Source of the DNA: Arthrobacter cupressi | GTDB taxonomy: Bacteria; Actinomycetota; Actinomycetes; Actinomycetales; Micrococcaceae | Length of the DNA stretch: 64,000 nucleotides | Assembly (NCBI RefSeq): GCF_900099975.1 | Contig: NZ_FNEI01000001.1 | Span: forward strand, 434,001-498,000 | Direction of reading: 5' to 3' | Part shown: positions 42,717-51,470 of the stretch, piece by piece | Layout of the letters: the number at the start of each line of letters is the position of its first letter | How positions within the stretch are numbered: position 1 is the first letter of the stretch | Translations under genes and position numbers: made by a program | The notes under the pieces: generated by a model | Told to the model about the DNA's origin: nothing | Databases searched by the model: none | The model's input: the letters and a program-made list of their open reading frames with translations, nothing else

Positions 42717-45359
42717 TCAGTTCTCGCTTCCGTTGGTGGAGCGGACGGGGATGGTGGACGCGATGAGTACGCTGCCCTTTTCCTCGTTGGTGGCCGGGCG
42801 GATCTGGCCGCGCTCGTCCGGGACGAAGGTGATGGAGTCGTCCTTCTGGTCGGGGGCGTTGACGAAGGAGCGGAAGCGGCGCAGGCGCTCAGGATCCTTG
42901 AGGGTGTCTGCCCATTCGTCCACGTAGGTGTCCACGTGCTTGGCCATGGCGGCCTCGAGGTCCTCGGCGATGCCCAGGGAATCCTCTACCACGACCTGGC
43001 GGACGTGCTCCAGGCCGCCCTCGAGTTCTTCCTGCCAGCGGGCGGTTCGCTGGAGGCGGTCGGCGGTGCGGATGTAGTACATGAAGTAGCGGTCGATGTA
43101 CTTGATGAGGGTGTCATCGTCCAGGTCCTTGGCCAGGAGCTGCGCGTGGGCGGGGGTGGCGCCGCCGTTGCCTCCGACGTAGAGGTTCCAGCCGTCGGCG
43201 GTGGCGATCACGCCCACGTCCTTGCCGCGGGCTTCGGCGCATTCGCGGGCACAACCGGACACGCCCATTTTGAGCTTGTGCGGGCTGCGCAGGCCGCGGT
43301 AGCGCAGTTCCAGGTTCACGGCCATGGCCACGGAATCCTGCACGCCGTAACGGCACCAGGTGGAGCCGACGCAGGATTTCACAGTGCGCAGGCTCTTGCC
43401 GTACGCCTGGCCGGACTCGAAGCCGGCATCGACCAGTTCCTTCCAGATTTCCGGGAGCTGTTCGAGCCGGGCGCCGAACATGTCGATCCGCTGCCCGCCG
43501 GTGATCTTCGTGTACAGGCCGTACTTTTCCGCGACGGCCGCGATCACGCCGAGCTTCTGCGGAGTGATCTCGCCGCCGGCGATGCGCGGCACCACCGAGT
43601 AGGTGCCGTCCTTCTGCATGTTGGCCAGGGCGCGGTCGTTGGTGTCCTGCAGGGTGCCGCGGCCGGCGTCCAGGACGTAGGCGCTGTTCTGGCTGGCCAG
43701 GATGTTGGCGATGGTGGGTTTGCAGATGTCGCAGCCGGCGCCGGTGCCGTATTTGGCCATGATTTCTTCGAAGGAGGTCAGTTCCAGGATGCGGATGGTT
43801 TCGAACAGTTCCTGGCGGGAGAGGCTGATGTGCTCGCACAGGGCCTTGGAAACCTCGACGCCGGACTTCTTCAGTTCGCCTTCGAGCAGCTTCTTGAGCA
43901 TCGGCACGCAGGAGCCGCACTGGGTTCCGGCCCGGGAGCAGCTCTTCAGTTCGCCCAGGTCCTGGACGGGGGTGTTGCCCTCGCAGGAGCCGCAGCCGTT
44001 GATGGCATCGCGGATGGAGCCCGCGGCGACGTTGTTGCAGGAGCACAGGATCGCGTCGTCGGGCAGTTCGGTTTCCGGGGCCTCGCCGCCGCCGGCCGCG
44101 CTGAGGAACGCACCGGGTTCGGCCGGAAGTTCACGGCCCAGCAGCGGGCGCAGGCTCATGTACGGGGTGGCGTCGCCCACGAAGATGCCGCCCAGCAGCG
44201 TCTTCGCATCATCGGTGGTGACGATTTTCTGGTAGACGCCGCGGGCGGGGTCGGCGTAGACGATTTCCAGGGCGTGCTCGGTCTTGGCGAAGGCGTCGCC
44301 GAAGCTGGCCACGTCCACGCCGGAGAGCTTGAGCTTGGTGGCGGTGTCAAAGCCGGGGAAGGTCGCCTGTCCGCCGTGCAGGCGGTCCGCCACGATCTCG
44401 GCCATCGTGTTCGCCGGAGCCACCAGACCCATGCACATGCCGCCGAAGTTGGCCACCTCCCCGATCGCCCAGACGTTCCCGACGGCGGTGCGGCAGTGAT
44501 TGTTGATGACCACACCGCCCTTGGGGCCGAGCTCGAAAAGGGGAGACCCGCCGTCGGGAGCGGTACCGTCCGCATCGCGGAACAGTTCGTCGCGGGGACG
44601 GATGCCGATCGAGGCGATCACCATGTCCGCCGGGATGACCGTGCCATTCTTCAGCAGCACGCCGGTGACCTGGCCGGCGTCGTCGGAGAGGATTTCGGCC
44701 GGGTAGCTGCCGGTGTGGACTTCCAGGCCCTTGGCGGCGACCAGCCGGCCGAGCGCCTGGCCGGCGCCTTCGTCCAGCTGCGCGTTCATGAGCCAGCGGG
44801 AGCCGTTGACGATCGCTGCCTCGGCGCCGAGTTCCATGGTTCCGGCCGCTGCCTCCAGGCCGAGCAGCCCGCCGCCGATGGTCACGGTGCGGACCTTCCG
44901 ACCCAGCGTGGCGCCGAGTTCGGCAACGGTTTTGTTGATGGTCCAGACGTCGTCCAGCGTGCGGTAGACGTGGGCCAGCTCGCCGCCGGGGAAGGGAAGC
45001 TTCGCAGCATCGGAGCCGGTGGCCACCACCAAATGGTCGTAAGGGTAGCTGGCACCCGTGGACGTGGTGACCGTCTGAGCGCCGGTGTCCACCGAGATGA
45101 CCCGCTCGCCGGTGCGCAGCGTGATCGATTCGTGGTCCCACATGGCGGTGTCGCCCATGGTCAGGTCGTACTCCATGTCGCTTAGGGCCTTGCTCAGGGC
45201 GACGCGGTCGTAGGGGAGGTGGACTTCCTCGGCAAGGACCGTCAGATGCCAGCCCTCGAGACCGCGGGTATGCATGGCATCCGCGAAGCGGTGGGCGGCG
45301 GGGCCGCCTCCGGCGACGACGATGCGCCGGGTCTCTGGGGCGTGGGTGGATCCGGTCAT
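42717..45359 (-). CDS. nirB: NADH-dependent nitrite reductase large subunit
   Basis: 880 residues, ATG at 45359 with AAAGG upstream. Domains: N-terminal FAD/NAD oxidoreductase (IVVAGGGPAAHRFADAMH; VGNVWAIGEVANFGG), a bacterioferritin-associated-ferredoxin-like [2Fe-2S] domain (CSCNNVAAGSIRDAINGCGS, then GTQCGSC), and the siroheme/[4Fe-4S] domain with CVGSTWCRYG and GVSGCARECAE providing the four cluster cysteines. It reduces nitrite to ammonium in the cytoplasm. It leads the nirB-cobA-nnaR operon, while its partner nirD is transcribed divergently. Confidence 0.97.
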   Translation of the reverse strand: MTGSTHAPETRRIVVAGGGPAAHRFADAMHTRGLEGWHLTVLAEEVHLPYDRVALSKALSDMEYDLTMGDTAMWDHESITLRTGERVISVDTGAQTVTTSTGASYPYDHLVVATGSDAAKLPFPGGELAHVYRTLDDVWTINKTVAELGATLGRKVRTVTIGGGLLGLEAAAGTMELGAEAAIVNGSRWLMNAQLDEGAGQALGRLVAAKGLEVHTGSYPAEILSDDAGQVTGVLLKNGTVIPADMVIASIGIRPRDELFRDADGTAPDGGSPLFELGPKGGVVINNHCRTAVGNVWAIGEVANFGGMCMGLVAPANTMAEIVADRLHGGQATFPGFDTATKLKLSGVDVASFGDAFAKTEHALEIVYADPARGVYQKIVTTDDAKTLLGGIFVGDATPYMSLRPLLGRELPAEPGAFLSAAGGGEAPETELPDDAILCSCNNVAAGSIRDAINGCGSCEGNTPVQDLGELKSCSRAGTQCGSCVPMLKKLLEGELKKSGVEVSKALCEHISLSRQELFETIRILELTSFEEIMAKYGTGAGCDICKPTIANILASQNSAYVLDAGRGTLQDTNDRALANMQKDGTYSVVPRIAGGEITPQKLGVIAAVAEKYGLYTKITGGQRIDMFGARLEQLPEIWKELVDAGFESGQAYGKSLRTVKSCVGSTWCRYGVQDSVAMAVNLELRYRGLRSPHKLKMGVSGCARECAEARGKDVGVIATADGWNLYVGGNGGATPAHAQLLAKDLDDDTLIKYIDRYFMYYIRTADRLQRTARWQEELEGGLEHVRQVVVEDSLGIAEDLEAAMAKHVDTYVDEWADTLKDPERLRRFRSFVNAPDQKDDSITFVPDERGQIRPATNEEKGSVLIASTIPVRSTNGSEN

Positions 45360-45428
45360 TGCTGGCCTTTCGCAGATGTCGCGGAATGTGGTGCTCCGCA
45401 GCTGGTCATCCCAGCGTAGGGATGGCCA

Positions 45429-45477
45429 GTTTCGCCTCAGTTTCCCGATTGTTTCGTGGGTTTAACTTCTGGGTCAC
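45429..45477 (-). promoter_or_regulatory. GlnR-like operator array between nirB and nirD
   Basis: Read on the minus strand: GTGAC, GTTAA, GAAAC, GAAAC, GAAAC, each separated by exactly six bases (11-bp period). The GlnR consensus alternates GTnAC and GAAAC half-sites with six-base spacers, and GlnR controls nirBD in studied actinobacteria. The array lies 70-118 bp upstream of nirB and 128-176 bp upstream of nirD. Confidence 0.7.
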
Positions 45478-45604
45478 GCTTGGATTTCGAGCGCCGTGAG
45501 CACTCTTTTACGTGCCGGACACACGGCGGGCCTTCCGGTGAAACGTCCCGGGCCTAGCTTTTTCTTATCCCGCAGCAAACCCGGCAAGGCGAGAGGAAAA
45601 GATC

Positions 45605-45967
45605 ATGACGGTAGTCCTGGAACGCGAAACACGCACCGCCCCTGCGGCCGGCTGGCACCGCGTCTGCCCGCTGAATGAACTCGAGCCGGCCTGGGGCGAG
45701 GCGGCATTCATCGACGGCCTGCAGATCGCGCTGTTCCGGCTGCCCTCCGATGAGGTCTACGCCGTGGCCCAACAGGACCCGGCCACCCTGGCCAACGTCA
45801 TGGCCCGCGGCATCATCGGCTCCCGGGGCAGCAGCCCCACCATCGCCTCCCCGCTGCACAAAGAGGTCTACGACCTGCGCACCGGCGAATGCTTCACCAA
45901 GCCCGAACTCCGCCTGGCAACCTACGGCGCACGGATCGTTGACGGGTATGTCGAGGTGGAGCTGTAG
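45605..45967 (+). CDS. nirD: Nitrite reductase small subunit
   Basis: 120 residues, ATG at 45605 behind GAGAGGAAA. Rieske-like fold of the NirD family: HRVCPLNELEPAWGEAAF, IALFRLPSDEVYAVAQQDP and SPLHKEVYDLRTGECF. The cysteine/histidine pairs of true Rieske proteins are missing, as usual for NirD. It supports NirB in NADH-dependent nitrite reduction. Transcribed away from nirB, with the GlnR-like array between. Its stop codon abuts that of the phosphosugar mutase. Confidence 0.92.
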   Translation: MTVVLERETRTAPAAGWHRVCPLNELEPAWGEAAFIDGLQIALFRLPSDEVYAVAQQDPATLANVMARGIIGSRGSSPTIASPLHKEVYDLRTGECFTKPELRLATYGARIVDGYVEVEL

Positions 45968-45974
45968 CTACAGC
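45961..45974. repeat. 14-bp palindrome made of two abutting stop codons
   Basis: GCTGTAGCTACAGC contains the TAG of nirD (45965-45967) and, on the other strand, the TAG of the mutase (45968-45970), so the convergent genes have no bases between them. Any terminator must lie within coding sequence. Confidence 0.85.
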
Positions 45975-47737
45975 CCCAGAGCCTCCCGCACATCGGCGAG
46001 GATCCGGTCCAGGGAAGCCCGTGCCGCGGCGCGGGCTTCCGGCAGTTCGGCGGCTGATTCCACGGGAACGATCACTTCCAGGTAGCACTTGAGCTTCGGC
46101 TCGGTGCCGCTGGGACGGATGATGACCCGGCTCTGGTCCCGGGTTAGGTACAGCAGGCCGTCGGTGGGCGGAAGGTGTTCGCTGCCTTCGGACAGGTCCG
46201 TGAACTGCTCGACGGCGGAGCCCCCGAACCCTTCCGGCGGATCGGAACGCAGCCTGTTCATCATGGCGTCCAGCAGGCCAAGGTCTGCCACCCGGATGCT
46301 GAGTTGGTCGCTCGCGTGCAGGCCGTGCATCAGATAAAGCTCGTCCAGGGTGTCGAAGACCGTCTGGCCCGCGGCCTTCGCCGCCGCGGCGAGTTCGGCG
46401 ATCAGCAGGGACGCGGAGATTCCGTCCTTGTCCCGGACCAGCTCCGGAGCCACGCAGTAACCCAGCGCTTCTTCGTAGCCGTACACCAGGCCCGGAACGC
46501 GGGAGATCCACTTGAAACCGGTGAGGGTTTCCTCGTGGGCCGCGCCCGCAGCGGCGGCGATCCTGGCCAGCAGCCGCGAGGACACGATCGAGTTGGCGAA
46601 GACCCCGGGCGACTCAACCGGCTCGGAGCCCGCGAGCGACCGCGTCACCACGTGTGCCCCCAACAAAGCCCCCACTTCGTCCCCGCGCAGCATCCGCCAC
46701 GCCCCGCTTTCCGGGTCACGGGCAGCGACGGCGGCCCGGTCGGCGTCGGGGTCGTTGGCCAGCACGATGTCTGCGTCGAGCCGCCCGGCGGCGGCCAGCG
46801 CGAGGTCCAGTGCACCGGGTTCTTCGGGGTTCGGGAAGCTCACGGTGGGGAAATCCGGGTCCGGCAAGGCCTGTTCCTCGACCAGCGTCACGTCGTGGAA
46901 CCCGGCATCCTTGAGCACCGAGACGGCGGTGTCCCCGCCCACGCCGTGCATTGGCGTCAGCACGATCTTCAGCTCCCTAGCGGGGAAACGTCCGGGATCG
47001 GCCAGGGCGACGACGGCGGCACGGTAGTCGTCGGCGATCGACTCAGGCAGTACGGTCCAGCCGTCCCCGGCCAGCGCGATGTCCTCCAGGCCGCCCACCG
47101 CTTCGATGTAGCCGGCGATCCGGGCATCGTAGGGAGCCACGATCTGGGCGCCGCGTCCGCTCTCTTCCACTGCGCGTCCGCCAAGGTACACCTTGTAACC
47201 GTTGTCCTGCGGCGGGTTGTGGCTCGCGGTGACCATCACGCCGCCGTCGCAGTCCAGGGCCCGCACCGCGTAGGCGAGCAGCGGAGTGGGCAGTGCCGAG
47301 GGCATCAGGAAGGTTTCGATCCCGGCGGCGGCGAAGACGGCGGCAGACTCCGTGGCGAAGACGTCTGAGTTGTGGCGGGCATCGTAGCCGACGACGACGC
47401 GCGGCCGGGAGCCCGGGCCGGACGCGGACACGGCGTCGTTCAGGAACGCCGCGAAGCCTGCCGCGGCCCGCCTCACCACCACTCGGTTCATGCGGTTCGG
47501 GCCGGGACCGAGCGCGGCGCGGAGGCCGGCGGTGCCGAACTGCAGGGTCCCGTTGAAGCTGTCTTCGAGCTGCTGGCGGGCCGCCGGGATTCCCTCAGCG
47601 GCCTGGTCGGCAAGCTCCTCCAGCGCCGCCGCGGTCACCGGGTCCGGGTCCTGCCGGGCCCAGGTGCGGGCTGCGGAAATCAACTGGTCCACCTGCACGG
47701 TGTTTGACGATTCGGGGGCCGCGTCGCTCGAAGTCAT
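45968..47737 (-). CDS. Phosphoglucomutase/phosphomannomutase (PmmB-like)
   Basis: 589 residues. Alpha-D-phosphohexomutase motifs: FGTAGLRAALGPGPNRMN, the phosphoserine loop VMVTASHNPPQDNGYKVY, metal-binding NDPDADRAAV, and the sugar loop. It resembles actinobacterial PmmB, which in mycobacteria lies next to purine nucleoside phosphorylase and may act as phosphopentomutase or hexomutase. It could supply glucose 1-phosphate for polysaccharide synthesis or interconvert pentose phosphates. A CAAAAC/GTTTTG inverted repeat (47743-47759) lies just upstream of the start. Confidence 0.9.
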   Translation of the reverse strand: MTSSDAAPESSNTVQVDQLISAARTWARQDPDPVTAAALEELADQAAEGIPAARQQLEDSFNGTLQFGTAGLRAALGPGPNRMNRVVVRRAAAGFAAFLNDAVSASGPGSRPRVVVGYDARHNSDVFATESAAVFAAAGIETFLMPSALPTPLLAYAVRALDCDGGVMVTASHNPPQDNGYKVYLGGRAVEESGRGAQIVAPYDARIAGYIEAVGGLEDIALAGDGWTVLPESIADDYRAAVVALADPGRFPARELKIVLTPMHGVGGDTAVSVLKDAGFHDVTLVEEQALPDPDFPTVSFPNPEEPGALDLALAAAGRLDADIVLANDPDADRAAVAARDPESGAWRMLRGDEVGALLGAHVVTRSLAGSEPVESPGVFANSIVSSRLLARIAAAAGAAHEETLTGFKWISRVPGLVYGYEEALGYCVAPELVRDKDGISASLLIAELAAAAKAAGQTVFDTLDELYLMHGLHASDQLSIRVADLGLLDAMMNRLRSDPPEGFGGSAVEQFTDLSEGSEHLPPTDGLLYLTRDQSRVIIRPSGTEPKLKCYLEVIVPVESAAELPEARAAARASLDRILADVREALGL

Positions 47738-47742
47738 AGGTA

Positions 47743-47759
47743 CAAAACTATCTGTTTTG
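47743..47759. promoter_or_regulatory. Inverted repeat upstream of the mutase
   Basis: CAAAAC (47743-47748) and GTTTTG (47754-47759) with TATCT between, 6-22 bases upstream of the mutase start on the minus strand. It overlaps the likely -10 region and could be an operator. Confidence 0.35.
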
Positions 47760-47782
47760 CCTTCTTAACTGGCAACGCGGGG

Positions 47783-49414
47783 TCAGGGTGCGGCGGAGCT
47801 GACCCTGACCTCCGCCGCGCCGCCGCGGCTGAATGCCAGCGTTTCGGTGTCGTCCCAGGCCGGGAAGAAGGTGTCCGTGATGGCCACCGTACTGTCCGGC
47901 GTGAAGACCTCCACGGAGGAGGAATCCAGCAGGATCCGCAAACGGAGCTTCCCGTCCCGCAGCGGAACCTTGGCCTGATGGTACGGGCTGAACAGCCGGG
48001 AGAAGTTGCCGGTCCCGGCACGGGAGCGGTCCACCTTCAGGGTCCCGGTTGCCCGCTCGTAGGAGACCCGAAGTCCCGAGCTGCCGTCCGCGGAGCTGCG
48101 CAGCACCAGTCCGGTCTCGGCAGCCTCTCCCGGTTCGAGTTCGACGTCGAGCAGCTGGCTGCGGGCGGTGAAGTCCCCGCCCAGCGGCTCCGCGCCGCCG
48201 TCGACGGTGAGGTTCCTGCGGCGGACCTCACCGCCGGCGGCCTCGCCGAGGGCCCCGGAAGCAGCGGCAGCGATGCCCGAACGCAGGGCGTAACGCCCGC
48301 CGTCGCGCAGCAGCTCCAGCTCACGGGGAACGGCCATGGCACCGCGCCAGGGCGTGGTGGGTACGTCCTGGGCGTAGTCCCAGTTGCCCATCCAGCCCAG
48401 GAGCACGGGCTTGCCGCCGGGTGCGCCGCTGATCGAGTTCGCGGCATAGTAATCGGCGCCGTAGTCCAGCCACTGGGAATCCGTCAGCGGGGCCCCGGGC
48501 TTGGCGGCGTTCTCCGCGGTGAAGGTCCGGCCGTCGAAATCGCCCACGAAGTACTGCATGCCCGAGCCGCCGGCGATCCCGCCCGGATTGATGCTCAGCA
48601 GCATGACCCACTTCTTCAGGCCGTTGCCACCCGCGACGTCCATTTGCAGCAGTTCGGGGACTTCCCACAGCCCGCCTTGGGCGCCCACTCCGGAGAAATC
48701 GCTTAGGTGGTCCCAGTGCAGCAGGTCCGTGGACTTGAACAGCTTGACCACCTGGGCGTCGGCCACCACGGTGGTCATCACCCAGTAGCCGCCGGGCTCG
48801 TACCAGGTGACCTTGGGGTCGCGGAAGTTGTTGTTGCTCGGGGCAAGATCCAGGACGGGGTTGCCCTTGTACTTCTGCCAGGTCTTGCCGTGGTCCAGGC
48901 TGTAGGCCAGCGACTGGGCCTGGACGCCGGCCGGGCGTGCCCCGCCCTTGCCGTAGGCGCTGGTGTACAGGGCCACCATGGGCGGGTTCCCGGCGGTGCC
49001 GAGACCGGAGGCGTTCTCTTTGTCCAGCACGATCGCGCCGGAGAAGATCTCCTCGGCCTCGCTCGCCTCCATGGCCACCGGCTGCTGCGTCCAATGGATG
49101 AGGTCGGTGCTGGTGGAGTGGCCCCAGGACATGTTGCCCCAGAAGTTGCCGTGCGGGTTGTGCTGGTAGAAGGCGTGGTAGGTGCCGTTTTCGTACACCA
49201 GGCCGTTGGGGTCGTTGATCCAGTTCCGTTCCGCGGTCAGGTGGACGGCGGGACGCCAGGGATCCTGGGCGGAGGGTGCCGCGGAAGAGACGGCAGGCGG
49301 GGCGTCCGGGGTTGCGGGTTTCGGTCCGGTGCACCCGGCAGACAGGGCGACGACGACGGCGGCTGCCGCGCAGAGGGCGGGACGGAGGGTCTTGAAGGGG
49401 TTCTGGAGAAGCAT
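47783..49414 (-). CDS. GH32 fructosidase/levanase lipoprotein
   Basis: 543 residues, ATG at 49414. Signal with lipobox LSAGC (Cys28), so it is anchored outside the membrane. Five-bladed propeller GH32 motifs: WINDPNG (65-71, nucleophile Asp68), FRDPKVTWYEPGG (transition-state stabiliser), and WEVPEL with the acid/base Glu in place of the commoner ECP context. A C-terminal beta-sandwich follows from about 380. It hydrolyses beta-fructans or sucrose on the cell surface. It lies 111 bp downstream of the levansucrase gene, behind its terminator, and may degrade or shape the levan that enzyme makes. Confidence 0.92.
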   Translation of the reverse strand: MLLQNPFKTLRPALCAAAAVVVALSAGCTGPKPATPDAPPAVSSAAPSAQDPWRPAVHLTAERNWINDPNGLVYENGTYHAFYQHNPHGNFWGNMSWGHSTSTDLIHWTQQPVAMEASEAEEIFSGAIVLDKENASGLGTAGNPPMVALYTSAYGKGGARPAGVQAQSLAYSLDHGKTWQKYKGNPVLDLAPSNNNFRDPKVTWYEPGGYWVMTTVVADAQVVKLFKSTDLLHWDHLSDFSGVGAQGGLWEVPELLQMDVAGGNGLKKWVMLLSINPGGIAGGSGMQYFVGDFDGRTFTAENAAKPGAPLTDSQWLDYGADYYAANSISGAPGGKPVLLGWMGNWDYAQDVPTTPWRGAMAVPRELELLRDGGRYALRSGIAAAASGALGEAAGGEVRRRNLTVDGGAEPLGGDFTARSQLLDVELEPGEAAETGLVLRSSADGSSGLRVSYERATGTLKVDRSRAGTGNFSRLFSPYHQAKVPLRDGKLRLRILLDSSSVEVFTPDSTVAITDTFFPAWDDTETLAFSRGGAAEVRVSSAAP

Positions 49415-49442
49415 GGGGGAATCCTGGGGGGTGGAAAGTGGT

Positions 49443-49475
49443 GCGGGGACCTCCGGTGGTGGTGGAGGTCCCCGC
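49443..49475 (-). terminator. Terminator downstream of levansucrase
   Basis: 12-bp perfect stem (49443-49454 with 49464-49475, GCGGGGACCTCC) around a nine-base GGTGGTGGT loop, 50 bases past the levansucrase stop. The GH32 gene therefore probably depends on read-through or its own promoter. Confidence 0.75.
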
Positions 49476-49524
49476 GGTGCGGGGCAGACGGTTCGCAGCG
49501 CCTGCCCCGCGGCTTTGTTGCGGC

Positions 49525-51126
49525 CTACTTGTAGAGGCCTTCACCGCCAACGCGGACGTTGGTGGGGAGGTAGCCGAACGGGCCGAGGCCGTCCTGGCCG
49601 AAGCTGCGGTCAACCTGGGACACGCCGCCCTTGAAGTTGATCTTCACGGTCGGGGAGAGGGAACCGCCGCGCACGCCGTTGACGTTGTCGATGAACGACT
49701 GGACGAGGCCGTTGGGCTGCACGTAGTGCGAGTAGGCCTGGAACTGGCGGCCGTTCTGCTGACCCGAGATGGTGCCGCTCGGGTTGTTGGCAGGCAGGTT
49801 CAGGTCGGTCGGGGAGCCCAGGGCCAGGCCGCTGTTGTTCACCGGCTGGTAGTCGGAACGGATGCCGTCGCCGACGAAGCCGTAGACGCCGTCAGGGCCG
49901 CGCATGCCTGCCGCGTAGGTGAACTGGTGGCTGATGGTGAACAGGTAGTACTTGTTCTTGCCGTCTTCGTTCTGGATGAAGATCTGCGGACGCTCGGTCT
50001 GGTCGTTCACGCAGTTGGCGGAGAGAAGCGGGGGCAGGAACTTCCACTTGGTCAGGTCCTTGTTCTCGGCCACAGCCAGGCCCACGTTGGCGGTCTGGTA
50101 GTAGGCGCCGGTGTTCTGGACGTCCTGAACCTTTTCGGCGTGGGGGTCGCCCGGCTTGTAGCCGAGGTCCTCGGCCTTGCACTCGTATTCGCCGCGGTTG
50201 CCGCCGGTGTTGCCTTCGAAGACCATGAAGGTCTTGCCCGGGTGGGCCGGGTCGGCAAAGGTGTACGGGTCGCGGAAGGCGAAGCCCGGGTTCTGGGCCT
50301 TGGTCTGGTACATCTTTCCGTCCGGTTCCAGCAGCTTGGTGTGCTTGAAGCCGTCGAAGGTAACGCCGCTCTTGTCGGCGTGGATGTTGCCCAGGGCCTT
50401 GGCGATCACGGCATCCGGAGCGATTCCGCCGCCGCCGGCGTTGCGCTCGGCAACGTCGTAGAAGGTGGTCGCGGTGTAGAACACGTTGACCTGGTCGCCC
50501 TTCATGAGCCGGGTGGAACCGGACCATTCGGTGTTGCCGATGGAGCTGTTGGGCAGGAACAGGTGTCCGCCGTAGTTCCACTTGTCCTTGGCGGGGTCCG
50601 CGTTGGTCTTGCGGAAGAAGTAGCCAATCCGGGCGTTCCAGTGGCGCTGGTCGAAGCCGTACCCTGCGTGGCGGTCCGCGACCAGCGAGAAGATGACGTC
50701 CCAGCCCTTGTAGCTGATCTGGTTGGCGTGCTCATCGGTCAGGGACCAAGTGTCCCAGACCCACACGTCGTCGTTCATGGCCGGGAAGTCCTCCGGGATT
50801 TCCGGCATGGTGACGTCGGGGCTCATCGAGTTTTCGCCGGGGGCAACGTTGGGGTTGCTCTGCGCCATGATCTGCTTGGCATCCGCGCGGGTCCACTTGG
50901 CCGTGAAGTCGGCGGCCGGGTCGTAGGCCTTCTGCGTGTGCTCGGTAGGCAGCGGGAAGCCGGCGGTGGGTGCCGGCATGCTGCCCGACGGCGGATCGGC
51001 CGGGATGTTCGCCTGTGCGGCCGCGGAGGCCAACAGGATGGAGGCCACGACGCTCGCGGCCGCCGTGGCTGACACGGCGGTCCGCAGGCGGCGCCGCGGC
51101 CGTGCGGGGGTTGAGTGAATGCTCAT
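49525..51126 (-). CDS. sacB: Levansucrase (GH68)
   Basis: 533 residues, ATG at 51126. N-terminal signal peptide (basic RPRRRLR, hydrophobic core, cleavage near AAAQA, about residue 39). GH68 catalytic triad context: nucleophile Asp125 in VWVWDTWSLT, stabiliser in FRDPYTFADP, acid/base Glu in DQTERPQIF. It splits sucrose and polymerises the fructose into extracellular levan. Upstream lies a structured 190-bp leader with a duplicated ribosome-site segment and a hairpin. A terminator follows. Confidence 0.95.
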   Translation of the reverse strand: MSIHSTPARPRRRLRTAVSATAAASVVASILLASAAAQANIPADPPSGSMPAPTAGFPLPTEHTQKAYDPAADFTAKWTRADAKQIMAQSNPNVAPGENSMSPDVTMPEIPEDFPAMNDDVWVWDTWSLTDEHANQISYKGWDVIFSLVADRHAGYGFDQRHWNARIGYFFRKTNADPAKDKWNYGGHLFLPNSSIGNTEWSGSTRLMKGDQVNVFYTATTFYDVAERNAGGGGIAPDAVIAKALGNIHADKSGVTFDGFKHTKLLEPDGKMYQTKAQNPGFAFRDPYTFADPAHPGKTFMVFEGNTGGNRGEYECKAEDLGYKPGDPHAEKVQDVQNTGAYYQTANVGLAVAENKDLTKWKFLPPLLSANCVNDQTERPQIFIQNEDGKNKYYLFTISHQFTYAAGMRGPDGVYGFVGDGIRSDYQPVNNSGLALGSPTDLNLPANNPSGTISGQQNGRQFQAYSHYVQPNGLVQSFIDNVNGVRGGSLSPTVKINFKGGVSQVDRSFGQDGLGPFGYLPTNVRVGGEGLYK

Positions 51127-51239
51127 TTGTGCTCTTCTCGCGGAGTTGTATTTCGTGGAAGACGGGCCGGAGCCCTGGAACCGGTCCCTGCCGCGGGGAC
51201 ACGCCTTGGATGTTGGGAGCGGCGGCGCGGGACCGGGTA

Positions 51240-51267
51240 CCGGCGGCCTCCCTGCGGAGGCCGCCGG
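51240..51267 (-). terminator. Hairpin in the sacB leader, possible attenuator
   Basis: 12-bp perfect stem (51240-51251 with 51256-51267, CCGGCGGCCTCC) with a CTGC tetraloop, between the short open frame and sacB. No T-run. Its place suggests termination or attenuation ahead of sacB. Confidence 0.55.
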
Positions 51268-51314
51268 CCGCGTCGGACAGGGGTGTCCGGCGCAGGTCTG
51301 GGGGAGGCAGGCGT

Positions 51315-51335
51315 TCAGGCGGCCTGGAAGTTCAT
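51315..51335 (-). CDS. Possible leader peptide MNFQAA ahead of sacB
   Basis: Six codons from ATG 51335 to TGA 51315, preceded by GAGAAGAG identical to the sacB ribosome site. An in-frame ATG at 51365 would give a 16-residue peptide (MSTLREKSESMNFQAA). Too short to judge by composition. It may be a true leader or the remnant of a duplicated gene start. Confidence 0.3.
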   Translation of the reverse strand: MNFQAA

Positions 51336-51470
51336 GCTTTCGCTCTTCTCGCGGAGTGTGGACATCGGATCCGGGCGCAACTGCCCGGGGTCAACTCCGG
51401 CTCCTCGATAACGGTGATGCCGCCTTCGAAGGACGCCATCGTATCGAGTGGCGTTGGCCGTCCGGGGACC

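Larger units (their letters stand above)
51131..51357 (-). repeat. Duplicated ribosome-site segment upstream of sacB
   Basis: GCTCTTCTCGCGGAGT occurs at 51131-51146 and 51342-51357. On the minus strand it reads ACTCCGCGAGAAGAGC and includes the GAGAAGAG ribosome site of sacB; the distal copy stands seven bases before the ATG of a short open frame. Confidence 0.8.
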
